Assembly (NCBI GenBank): GCA_025353085.1
Contig: JANXRI010000211.1
Location: 1 to 6,876 of the forward strand
Reading direction: 5' to 3'
Length of the DNA stretch: 6,876 bases
From: Betaproteobacteria bacterium
GTDB taxonomy: Bacteria > Pseudomonadota > Gammaproteobacteria > Burkholderiales > SG8-41
The position numbers and the translations under genes were made by a program. Positions 1 through 5,119 of this stretch are shown one piece after another. Every line of letters begins with the position of its first letter. Position 1 is the first letter of the stretch. Below the pieces are notes generated by a model. That model had not been told where the DNA came from, ran no database searches, and saw only the letters and a program-made list of their open reading frames with translations.

Positions 1-393
1 ACGAATGCTGTGATGCTCTTTGGGCTTTACATCAACTTTCAGAAACGTGAACGCCCCGTCTTCTGCGGAAGTAGTCGCAATGGTACCGTGCACGAGATCG
101 TTTCGCCTCTTTCCGGTGGCGGAGAATTTCCTGAGTAGCGCGTCACTCTCGGCTTTGAATTGTGCAAGTTCTGGCATTTCTGCGAAGCACTGGTGCAAGA
201 ACTCTACCTTCGCCTCAAGATGCTGCGGGCGGCGTTTGAGCAAATGGTGTCCATCGAACGAATAGAAGATGCTTGCCACCATTAGGTCGAGCGACTGCTC
301 GGCGAACCCCCATTGGATTACGACAAAGCCGACGGCTTTGAAAAGCGTTTCGATCTCGCTGCCTGGCTTGACCCCTGGAAGATCGAATGCCAT
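1..393 (-). CDS. HEPN-like protein, C-terminus cut off by window edge
   Basis: An open frame of 131 codons runs from an ATG at 393 to base 1 with no stop, so the gene continues outside the window. The protein begins MAFDLPGVKPGSEIETLF and looks mostly helical and soluble, with no signal peptide. Residues 97-102 read RNDLVH, followed by G. This fits the R-N-x3-H signature of HEPN domains, many of which are metal-independent RNases used in toxin-antitoxin and phage-defence systems. Upstream helices (residues 14-45, with WGFAEQSLDLMV) and a Lys/Glu-rich helix around 52-70 also fit a small HEPN bundle. The start lies 8 bp after the stop of the serine-protease-like gene, without a clear Shine-Dalgarno sequence, so translation is probably coupled. 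The family call rests on one short motif plus helical character. It could instead be an uncharacterised cassette protein with a chance RNxxxH. RNase activity is inference. Confidence 0.72.
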   Translation of the reverse strand, partial: MAFDLPGVKPGSEIETLFKAVGFVVIQWGFAEQSLDLMVASIFYSFDGHHLLKRRPQHLEAKVEFLHQCFAEMPELAQFKAESDALLRKFSATGKRRNDLVHGTIATTSAEDGAFTFLKVDVKPKEHHSIR

Positions 394-401
394 GGGGCAA
401 A

Positions 402-1205
402 TCAATTGCGCTCGCCTCGCATGACTGCTTGCCTACATTGGAGCCATTTTTTCCCTACAACCAATCCCTCCTTTACCTTTTTCTTTCGTTCCGCTGCGAC
501 GACCTGCGATGCAAGGTTTGCACAAACCGACTGGGCTCGAGCCTTCCGCCGCAAATATTCCTGCTTATCTATGCCTAGAGCACTGGCTTCCGAGTTGTCG
601 GTGACTTCCGAGTACGCTGGATCCTTCCCTTCCAATCCGAAATCCTGAAGCTCGCGCGAAGTTAGAAATCGAAGTCGTTCTGGAGGAACCCTTATCATGG
701 CTTCGAATAGAGACTCGGGAAGGTTCATTTCGCTGAGGAATGCTCGGCTCGCTGCCGACAATGCCTGGAACCGCTTTTGGCTCTCCTCCAGACTGACTGA
801 TGTGTTCGTCGGCGAGTAGGGCCGGTGTATTCCCACGCGGCCGCTGCCCGAAACTACGCGTACCTGTGCACCGGCGAGAACGAGTACGCACGCGCTTGAA
901 CAGGCAGCTCCGTCCGGAACTTGAGCGAGCGAAGAAACCTTCCGCAGTCGCCGGCCGATAGCCATTGCCGCTTCCCAATCCCCACCGTTGCTGTTCAAAT
1001 CCAGCCAAATGTCGCGTCCCCGTGACTGCGTAAGCATGGACTCGACCTGCTTAACCGTTTCCTTCGTAACCGGGCCTGAAAGCGTCGCCCGCAAAGGGCC
1101 GACCGAAGACAACAGCTCGTCAATTTCGACACCCGCACGACTCAATTGCGAGTATGCGAAAACGCCGGTGATGAACAAATACGTAAGCAATGTGCGGAGT
1201 CGCAT
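402..1205 (-). CDS. Secreted ClpP/COG3904-like serine-protease-fold protein
   Basis: 267 residues. Residues 1-24 look like a signal peptide: MRLR, a hydrophobic stretch, then SRA before GVEID as a likely cleavage site, so the mature protein is probably periplasmic. The rest has ClpP/crotonase-fold landmarks: LSGPVTKET (42-50), a beta strand plus oxyanion-type loop WLDLNSNGGDWEAA (67-80, comparable to NSPGG in ClpP), ACSSACVLVLAGA (101-113) with S104 as candidate nucleophile, and GIHRPY (125-130) with H127 as candidate catalytic His. This resembles the COG3904 group of predicted periplasmic proteins. C102 and C106 bracket the serine; C228 and C257 lie in the Lys/Arg-rich tail. The acidic triad member cannot be assigned by eye. 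A GAGGG Shine-Dalgarno sits 7-8 bases before the ATG. The gene starts 46 bp inside an integron cassette and is followed at 8 bp by a HEPN-like gene. Substrate unknown. Confidence 0.88.
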   Translation of the reverse strand: MRLRTLLTYLFITGVFAYSQLSRAGVEIDELLSSVGPLRATLSGPVTKETVKQVESMLTQSRGRDIWLDLNSNGGDWEAAMAIGRRLRKVSSLAQVPDGAACSSACVLVLAGAQVRVVSGSGRVGIHRPYSPTNTSVSLEESQKRFQALSAASRAFLSEMNLPESLFEAMIRVPPERLRFLTSRELQDFGLEGKDPAYSEVTDNSEASALGIDKQEYLRRKARAQSVCANLASQVVAAERKKKVKEGLVVGKKWLQCRQAVMRGERN

Positions 1206-1245
1206 GTTTTATCCCTCTTGCGCCGACTCGAAACTCGGGACGACC

Positions 1246-1314
1246 CCCTAACGTAGAGCCCACCGGCGTGCGCCGGCTTTATGGCGCACGTCCGCGTGCG
1301 GCGCCAGGTTAGGG
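1246..1314 (-). other. attC: attC recombination site (69 bp) of the two-gene cassette
   Basis: Imperfect inverted repeat with integron attC architecture. Outer R boxes CCCTAAC (1246-1252) and GTTAGGG (1308-1314) are exact complements. Each is followed inward by a 5-nt unpaired spacer (1253-1257 and 1303-1307). Next come L boxes GCCCAC (1258-1263) and GTGCGGC (1296-1302), which pair except for one extra base at 1299. The centre contains a second small palindrome, CCGGCG-TG-CGCCGG (1263-1276). The extra base lies in the arm that is L'' when read on the minus strand, as expected for cassettes whose genes read on that strand. The R boxes deviate from RYYYAAC/GTTRRRY only at the outermost base. 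The HTH gene ends 18 bp before this site. Confidence 0.83.
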
Positions 1315-1331
1315 GTGTCACTCACGTGCGG

Positions 1332-1643
1332 CTATGCTTGCCCGGCGAATCTGATCAACGCGTGTACCGTGCGCACGGTGTCGGCCTCCATATGTCGCAG
1401 TTTTCGAAGATGGAGCCACGCTTTCCGCAAAGGGTAGCGGTCCATCCAACCCTCAGGGATGCACAACCACTGCTCAATGGCGAACACCTCACTGGGATGA
1501 AACCTGCGCTTACTGCGAACAATTGAGCTGATGATGGGCTGGGTTAGCGTCTTATGACGCAGGGCGTTTGCAAACGCTGTTTGAGTGCCGTGACATGCAA
1601 TCAGGAACTTCAGGTTTTCGCGCCGAAACGAACCGATGGACAT
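1332..1643 (-). CDS. Small Cro/CI-like HTH DNA-binding protein
   Basis: 103 residues, beginning MSIGSFRRENLKFLI. Residues 7-70 match the plan of phage-type Cro/CI (XRE-like) repressor N-termini: RRENLKFLIACHG, then QTAFANAL (helix 2), TLTQPIISSIVRSKRR (recognition-helix region and the usual basic exit), and AIEQWLCIPEGWMDRY, close to the IE..L.lP.GWMD ending common in this family. The family's typical C-terminal peptidase or dimerisation domain is absent; only about 30 Arg/His-rich residues follow. The start ATG lies 1 bp after the stop of the membrane-protein gene, and a GGAGG Shine-Dalgarno lies inside that gene's last codons, so the two are coupled. It probably autoregulates the cassette or is the antitoxin-like partner of the membrane protein; that role is inference. 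The gene ends with TAG 18 bp before the attC. Confidence 0.85.
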   Translation of the reverse strand: MSIGSFRRENLKFLIACHGTQTAFANALRHKTLTQPIISSIVRSKRRFHPSEVFAIEQWLCIPEGWMDRYPLRKAWLHLRKLRHMEADTVRTVHALIRFAGQA

Positions 1644-1644
1644 G

Positions 1645-1920
1645 TCAGGCCTCCTCGTCTTTGGACTTTGGCTGCCGCCGAAAAATGGGGGGAAGTAATG
1701 AGAAATAGCGAATTGCGCCGTATCCGGCGACGATAACTAGAGGTGCCAATACGTAGCGCGAATAAACAGTAATCGCGTCTGAATAGCTTTCGCCATACTG
1801 GAAGTGAAGAAACAAACTCACGTTTGAGTGACCCCAGCCTTCGGATAGGACGAGTGTCACGGCAATGAGCGTGAGGGCGACGGCGAAGACAAGCGCTCCG
1901 ACCTTTTGGTCTTCATTCAT
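1645..1920 (-). CDS. Small two-TM membrane protein, unknown function
   Basis: 91 residues from the ATG at 1920 (MNEDQKVGALVFAVAL). This start has an AGGAGG Shine-Dalgarno at 1930-1935, nine bases upstream. An upstream in-frame ATG at 1959 would lie inside the attC site and lacks such a signal, so I reject it. Two hydrophobic segments are visible: residues 7-28 (GALVFAVALTLIAVTLVLSEGW) and 57-76 (YVLAPLVIVAGYGAIRYFSL). They are separated by a polar loop with two aromatic-rich patches and followed by a basic and then acidic tail (RRQPKSKDEEA). I recognise no family. It is the first gene of an integron cassette and is translationally coupled to the HTH gene. Possibilities include a membrane toxin or effector regulated by the HTH protein, or a membrane anchor partner; none is shown by the sequence. 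Confidence 0.8.
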   Translation of the reverse strand: MNEDQKVGALVFAVALTLIAVTLVLSEGWGHSNVSLFLHFQYGESYSDAITVYSRYVLAPLVIVAGYGAIRYFSLLPPIFRRQPKSKDEEA

Positions 1921-1929
1921 GCGATACGT

Positions 1930-1935
1930 CCTCCT
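1930..1935 (-). promoter_or_regulatory. Shine-Dalgarno AGGAGG deciding the membrane-protein start
   Basis: Perfect AGGAGG on the minus strand, 9 bases before the ATG at 1920, immediately downstream of the attC recombination point. It fixes the start of the two-TM protein and means the cassette brings its own ribosome binding site. Confidence 0.8.
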
Positions 1936-1940
1936 GACAC

Positions 1941-2060
1941 CCCTAACGTTCGAGTTCATCAGCGCGCCAGTGACTCAGCGCGAGAAGTCGAGTTATTCGT
2001 TCTGCGGAATTGCATATCGAAGTCATTGCAGAGCGCGTCTGATGCGACGAGAAGTTAGGT
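1941..2060 (-). other. attC: attC recombination site (120 bp) upstream of the two-gene cassette
   Basis: Long imperfect inverted repeat. Read on the minus strand, R'' is ACCTAAC (2060-2054, a perfect RYYYAAC match) and R' is GTTAGGG (1947-1941). The L boxes are CATCAGCGCG (1957-1966, plus strand) and CGCGTCTGATG (2034-2044), pairing over 10 bp with one extruded base at 2038. That extra base lies in the L'' arm when read on the minus strand, agreeing with the other attC and with gene direction. Spacers between R and L boxes are 9 nt on both sides, longer than the usual 5-6. Total length is within the known attC range. R'' does not complement R' at its outermost base, as expected if R' comes from the following cassette. 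Confidence 0.8.
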
Positions 2061-2156
2061 CTCGATTGATGCCCTCGCCACTGCTCGCTACTGGACCGCT
2101 GAATCGATGAAGGGTGTTTAAATATTCGCCGGGCGCGGGGCAAATTGTGCTCTGCC

Positions 2157-2220
2157 GGTGAAGCGTTAGTACGCTGTGCGTCCGAAGCTCGCTTCTGCGA
2201 CAGCGTACTAACGCTTCACC
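2157..2220. repeat. Hairpin with 21-bp perfect arms; possible terminator
   Basis: Arms at 2157-2177 and 2200-2220 are exact reverse complements (outer end GGTGAAGCG...CGCTTCACC). The 22-nt interior has a further GAAGC/GCTTC pair (2184-2188 and 2191-2195) around a 2-nt centre, so the structure is nearly continuous. On the plus strand it is followed by TTTT (2221-2224) and T6 (2229-2234), the layout of a rho-independent terminator for plus-strand transcripts. No plus-strand gene precedes it and no T tract follows on the minus strand. The stem is longer than usual for a terminator, so a mobile or regulatory palindrome is also possible. It is not an attC: the GTTAG and CTAAC motifs are in the reverse order. 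Confidence 0.75.
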
Positions 2221-2335
2221 TTTTAGCATTTTTTGGCTCGACGGTCTGTACGACTTGCGGTCTATTGCAGCCGGACGCTTCATGGTGTTGACAATATGCT
2301 ACTGGCATCTATCGCGGACTTAACTTTAAATTGGT

Positions 2336-2375
2336 TGACGAAATTTAGGTGACGAAATTTAGTTGCCAAAATTTA
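2336..2375. repeat. Three tandem copies of a 14-bp AT-rich unit
   Basis: TGACGAAATTTAG occurs exactly at 2336-2348 and 2350-2362, and a degenerate third copy (TGCCAAAATTTA) follows at 2364-2375, all in 14-bp register. The array is AT-rich in a GC-rich window. It could be an operator or iteron-like protein-binding array or simple slippage. On the minus strand TTGGCA (2369-2364) and TAAATT are spaced 16 bases apart within it, a weak promoter-like arrangement pointing towards the cassettes. Confidence 0.7.
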
Positions 2376-2592
2376 TGCCTCCAAGATGTAACGAACCAGC
2401 AGCTTTGCGTTTATCTATGACCCTGGTAAGAGCCGCACTCGCCAGCCATCCGAATACGTTACTCCTCCTGCGCTTGTGCCGCAATTTCTTGGTCGAGTCA
2501 GTTGGGGGATGTACCCATGACACTGGCAACGAAGAAGCAATCCAGCCTCCAACGCGAGCAGGAAATTGCTAACCTCGGTAAACGGCGCGATC

Positions 2593-2607
2593 GAAGTGCA
2601 GCACTTC
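2593..2607. repeat. Short palindrome at the end of the lactamase-fold gene
   Basis: GAAGTGC and GCACTTC flank a single central base and touch the TAG stop codon of the metallo-hydrolase gene. It could form a six-pair hairpin with a 3-nt loop, but no T tract follows on the minus strand, so a terminator role is weakly supported. Confidence 0.4.
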
Positions 2608-3446
2608 TACCGCAATTTCCACCGTTCGCCCTGCTGCCATACGCGCCCATCGTGCTCGAGTTTCAACAAATGCGCATGCAGCGAGCGGCGGGCGACTGCA
2701 TGCAGGTTGGATGAAACATCCGCATAGACGATCGGCACTAATTCATCGAGCGTCGCCGGATTGCGTGCGCTGAATGCGTCGACGACTTTCTGCTCTCGTT
2801 TCAGGCGATGCGCGATCAAGCGCTGCGCCTCTGCGTGGGGGGCCTCGATCGGATGACCGTGCCCCGGCGCGATGCGTTCGATGTCGAAGTCCAGCAATGA
2901 CTTGAGCGATGACAGATAAGCAACCATGTCGCCGTCGGGCGGACTGATGACGACCGTCGAGCCTTGCATAATGTGATCACCGGTGAACAGTAACTTTTCT
3001 CGGTCGAGCAGATAGCAAAGATGATTCGACGCGTGGCCCGGCGTGTGAATTGCGCGCAGACTGAAGTCTCCGCAATCGAGTACGTCGCCCTGTTTGAACA
3101 CCCGGTCGGGCGCGAAGTCGACATCCTGATTGTCGTATTGCGGCGCCGGCATGCCGATGACTTCTGCCCCCGTCGCGGCTTTCAGGGCGCGCGCCGCGGG
3201 CGAATGGTCTTTATGCGTATGCGTGCAGAGTATCCAGCGCAGACGCTTCCCCACCGCGTCCAGCATCGCCGCGTGATGCGATTCGATCTCCGGACCAGGA
3301 TCGATCAGCGCGAGCGCATCCGTCCCGACGATATAGGTGTTGGTGCCCGGACCCGTCATCATGCCGGGATTAGGCGCAGTCAAACGCCGTACCAGCGATG
3401 AGATCCGCACAACTGCACCGGGCGTTATCTTCTTTACTTCTTCCAT
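2607..3446 (-). CDS. Metallo-beta-lactamase-fold hydrolase, LACTB2-like
   Basis: 279 residues. The zinc-binding set is complete: THTHKDH (H76, H78, D80, H81), TPGH (H138), TGDH (D157) and APGHGHP (H196). The N-terminal RRLTAPNPGMMTGPGTNTYIVG followed by LIDPG (48-52) is typical of the LACTB2-like group. After the lactamase domain, residues from about 205 onward form the small winged-helix-like C-terminus seen in that group (AHLLKLEHDGRVWQQGERWKLR). Known relatives include the human endoribonuclease LACTB2; many bacterial members are uncharacterised hydrolases or glyoxalase II-like, so the substrate is open. Cytoplasmic, no signal peptide. The start ATG at 3446 lies inside the end of the NUDIX gene (13-bp overlap), with GGAGG ten bases upstream (3457-3461), implying coupled translation. 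It is the last gene of the operon. Confidence 0.93.
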   Translation of the reverse strand: MEEVKKITPGAVVRISSLVRRLTAPNPGMMTGPGTNTYIVGTDALALIDPGPEIESHHAAMLDAVGKRLRWILCTHTHKDHSPAARALKAATGAEVIGMPAPQYDNQDVDFAPDRVFKQGDVLDCGDFSLRAIHTPGHASNHLCYLLDREKLLFTGDHIMQGSTVVISPPDGDMVAYLSSLKSLLDFDIERIAPGHGHPIEAPHAEAQRLIAHRLKREQKVVDAFSARNPATLDELVPIVYADVSSNLHAVARRSLHAHLLKLEHDGRVWQQGERWKLR

Positions 3447-4243
3447 TCGCCCCGCGCCTCCGGTGAGTTCGCTTCTTCGTACCCAGGCTCGCCAGGCATG
3501 ATGCGCCGTCCGTCTTTGCCGATACGCGGCGCCATCGTCGGCACATCGGGCAATGCGCGCATCGCGGCCATCAGCGCGTCGGCAGATTCATGCGTCGCGA
3601 AAAGCCGCAGGGTATGGATGGTTGGCGTCATCAACTTAAACGTGCCCGCCTCATGGCGCTCGACACCCTCGCGCGGCCTCATCCACACGCTCTCGGTCAT
3701 TTCTTCGTTATCGTGCGCAGGTTCCTGACCGACGGGCGCATGCGCCAGGAAGAAGCGCGTGTCATAGCGGCGCGGTGCACCCGCCGGCGTGATCCAGTGC
3801 GCGAAATAAACAAGCGTATCCACCGCGAGTCGCAGCCCTGAATCGCGCAACAGCGTATCAAACGGGAGTTCGCCCGCCGCCACCGCTTTGCGATGCTGCG
3901 CTAATTCGGCTGCCTGTTCATGTCCGACTTGCCGACTGTTTTCGTCGTGCGCAAGCAGCAACCCGGACTCCTCGAACGATTCACGAATCGCCGCGACCCA
4001 ATACGCGAGACCACCGGATTCGATGCCGAGCCGGCGGCTCGCCGCCGCGTCGGTAAGTCCCACGCAGCGCGCATAAATGTCAGCGAGACCGTCGCCCGGA
4101 TCAACTGAACCGCCGGGAAACAAATAGCGGCCCGGCACGAACGCCGACTGCATGTTGCGCTTCATCATGAGCACTTCAAGGCCCTGCGCTCCGTCGCGCA
4201 CTAGCGTGACAGTCGCTGCGGGCAATGGCGTCAAATCGGCCAT
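3434..4243 (-). CDS. NUDIX hydrolase, NUDT19-like (probable CoA diphosphatase type)
   Basis: 269 residues. The NUDIX box is split: the glycine part FPGGSVDPGD (42-51) and the catalytic part RESFEESG (87-94, with R87 E88 and E91 E92) are separated by about 36 residues instead of a few. An insertion in this position is a hallmark of the NUDT19/RP2 group, whose mammalian member hydrolyses CoA and acyl-CoA. The RYDTRFFLA stretch around residue 160 is also usual in this group. The N-terminus (AATVTLVRDG, LMMKRN) is the usual NUDIX strand. A pyrophosphatase acting on CoA or another nucleotide conjugate is inferred from family; the sequence does not prove the substrate. The ATG at 4243 directly abuts the TAA of the dehydrogenase gene (0 bp), and the 3' end overlaps the lactamase-fold gene by 13 bp, so all three are probably co-translated. 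Confidence 0.92.
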   Translation of the reverse strand: MADLTPLPAATVTLVRDGAQGLEVLMMKRNMQSAFVPGRYLFPGGSVDPGDGLADIYARCVGLTDAAASRRLGIESGGLAYWVAAIRESFEESGLLLAHDENSRQVGHEQAAELAQHRKAVAAGELPFDTLLRDSGLRLAVDTLVYFAHWITPAGAPRRYDTRFFLAHAPVGQEPAHDNEEMTESVWMRPREGVERHEAGTFKLMTPTIHTLRLFATHESADALMAAMRALPDVPTMAPRIGKDGRRIMPGEPGYEEANSPEARGEWKK

Positions 4244-5110
4244 TTATTTTTCCGTGAGCAGCTTCATGAGGCTCGACGAGTCGAGCCGGCCATGCCCTTG
4301 CTCCTGCAGCCGGCCGTACCATTGCTCGACGATCGCGGTCACCGGCATAAGCGAACCGTTGCGGCGGCCTTCGTCGAGGCAGATCTGCAAATCTTTGCGC
4401 ATCCAGTCGACCGCGAAACCGAAATCGAATTTATCGTCGATCATCGTCGGCCCGCGGTTCTCGAGCTGCCACGATTGCGCCGCCCCTTTCGAAATCACGT
4501 CGACCACTTTCTTCGCATCAAGACCCGCGCGCGTCGCAAAGTTGAGCCCTTCGGCGAGCGACTGCACGAGTCCGACGATCGTAATCTGGTTGACCATTTT
4601 CGTGAGCTGGCCTGCGCCGACTGGTCCCATCAGAGTCACCGCGCGGCCGTAATGCGCCATCACCGGCTGCGCGGTCGCAAATGCCGCCGCATCGCCGCCG
4701 ACCATTACCGTCAGAATGCCCTTCTCGGCGCCGGCCTGGCCGCCGGAGATCGGCGCATCGAGAAAACTCAAGCCCGCCGCTCGCGCGATTTTCTCAAGCT
4801 CGCGCGCAACATTCGCGGAAACCGTCGAGTGGTCGGCGTAAATTGCGCCTTGGCGCATGCCGCTGAACGCGCCGTCTTCGCCTAAGGTGACAGCCCGCAA
4901 ATCGCCGTCGTTGCCGACGCAGGAGAACACAATGTCAGCAACCTCCGCCGCGGCGCGCGGCGTTGCTGCAGAACGCCCGCCGTATTCCTTCACCCAGCGC
5001 TCGGCCTTCGAATGCGTGCGGTTGTAAACCGTCACCTCATGTCCTGCACGCGCGAGATGCCCGGCCATCGGATATCCCATCACGCCCAATCCTGTAAATG
5101 CCAATTTCAT
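4244..5110 (-). CDS. NAD(P)-dependent beta-hydroxyacid dehydrogenase
   Basis: 288 residues, full family length. Domains: N-terminal Rossmann fold with GLGVMGYPMA (7-16) for the dinucleotide, substrate-binding DAPISGG (118-124), and an all-helical C-terminal domain with GQLTKMVNQ (167-175), where K171 is the expected catalytic lysine and N174 its partner. After the second Rossmann strand the sequence reads VTVYNRTHSKAERW. An Arg directly after the strand (NR) is often seen in members that use NADPH, but I do not assign cofactor firmly. Candidate reactions are oxidation of 3-hydroxyisobutyrate to methylmalonate semialdehyde or reduction of tartronate semialdehyde (GarR/GlxR type); relatives also act on succinic semialdehyde and sulfolactaldehyde-type compounds. 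Starts at the ATG at 5110 with an AGGGA Shine-Dalgarno, 9 bp after the sulfatase stop. Confidence 0.93.
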   Translation of the reverse strand: MKLAFTGLGVMGYPMAGHLARAGHEVTVYNRTHSKAERWVKEYGGRSAATPRAAAEVADIVFSCVGNDGDLRAVTLGEDGAFSGMRQGAIYADHSTVSANVARELEKIARAAGLSFLDAPISGGQAGAEKGILTVMVGGDAAAFATAQPVMAHYGRAVTLMGPVGAGQLTKMVNQITIVGLVQSLAEGLNFATRAGLDAKKVVDVISKGAAQSWQLENRGPTMIDDKFDFGFAVDWMRKDLQICLDEGRRNGSLMPVTAIVEQWYGRLQEQGHGRLDSSSLMKLLTEK

Positions 5111-5119
5111 ACGTATTCC

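Larger units (their letters stand above)
1..1251 (-). mobile_element. Integron gene cassette, 3' part outside window
   Basis: On the minus strand the cassette begins at the G^TT cut point of the attC site at 1246-1314 (T at 1251) and runs leftward. It carries the ClpP-like gene and the HEPN-like gene. I find no convincing attC pair between 1 and 402, so both genes appear to share one cassette whose own attC lies beyond the left edge. A cassette longer than 1.25 kb with two genes is larger than typical. Confidence 0.6.
1252..1946 (-). mobile_element. Complete 695-bp integron gene cassette with two genes
   Basis: Bounded by the G^TT cut points of two attC sites (after G1947 and after G1252, minus strand). 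It contains a two-TM protein gene, an HTH gene 1 bp later, and its own attC at the 3' end. The 5' end (TTAGGGGTGTCA after the G) is complementary over 13 bases with the outer edge of its own attC: GTTAGGGGTGTCA at 1308-1320 and TGACACCCCTAAC at 1935-1947. In a circularised cassette these would pair as an extended R stem, which supports this segment having moved as one unit. A strong Shine-Dalgarno lies directly after the recombination point. Confidence 0.75.
2061..2606. other. Gene-poor stretch between cassette array and operon
   Basis: About 545 bp with no convincing gene on either strand; short frames here lack ribosome binding sites and protein-like composition. It holds a long hairpin (2157-2220) with a T-rich tail, a TTGACA hexamer at 2288-2293 with only a poor -10 (TATCGC at 2310), and an AT-rich tandem repeat (2336-2375). 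An ACTTAAC at 2318-2324 fits the attC core consensus and could mark the 5' end of an eroded or non-coding cassette, but one 7-mer of this degeneracy is expected by chance about once per kilobase. Confidence 0.6.

Noticed and set aside
1921..1959. Upstream ATG (1959) for the two-TM protein
   Set aside because: It would place the N-terminus inside the attC and has no Shine-Dalgarno, whereas the ATG at 1920 has a perfect one.
2023..2283. 86-codon minus-strand frame overlapping the hairpin and the 120-bp attC
   Set aside because: No Shine-Dalgarno, composition is Arg/Ser-rich without a domain-like pattern, and it runs through both structural repeats. Kept only as a remote possibility for an eroded cassette gene.
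2288..2315. TTGACA with a 16-base spacer to TATCGC, plus-strand promoter candidate
   Set aside because: Perfect -35 but very poor -10, and no plus-strand gene downstream. Not strong enough to list as a feature.
2363..2572. 69-codon plus-strand frame in the spacer
   Set aside because: No ribosome binding site, Arg/Cys/Pro-rich, begins inside the tandem repeat, and has no recognisable motif.
2567..2573. TGCTAAC as a possible third attC core site next to the operon
   Set aside because: Mismatches the RYYYAAC consensus at two positions and has no paired partner arm nearby.
2502..2714. 70-codon plus-strand frame (MTLATKKQSSLQ stretch from 2518)
   Set aside because: The first 20 residues look faintly protein-like, but the second half is antisense to the metallo-hydrolase gene and no family is recognisable. 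A truncated gene remnant cannot be excluded.
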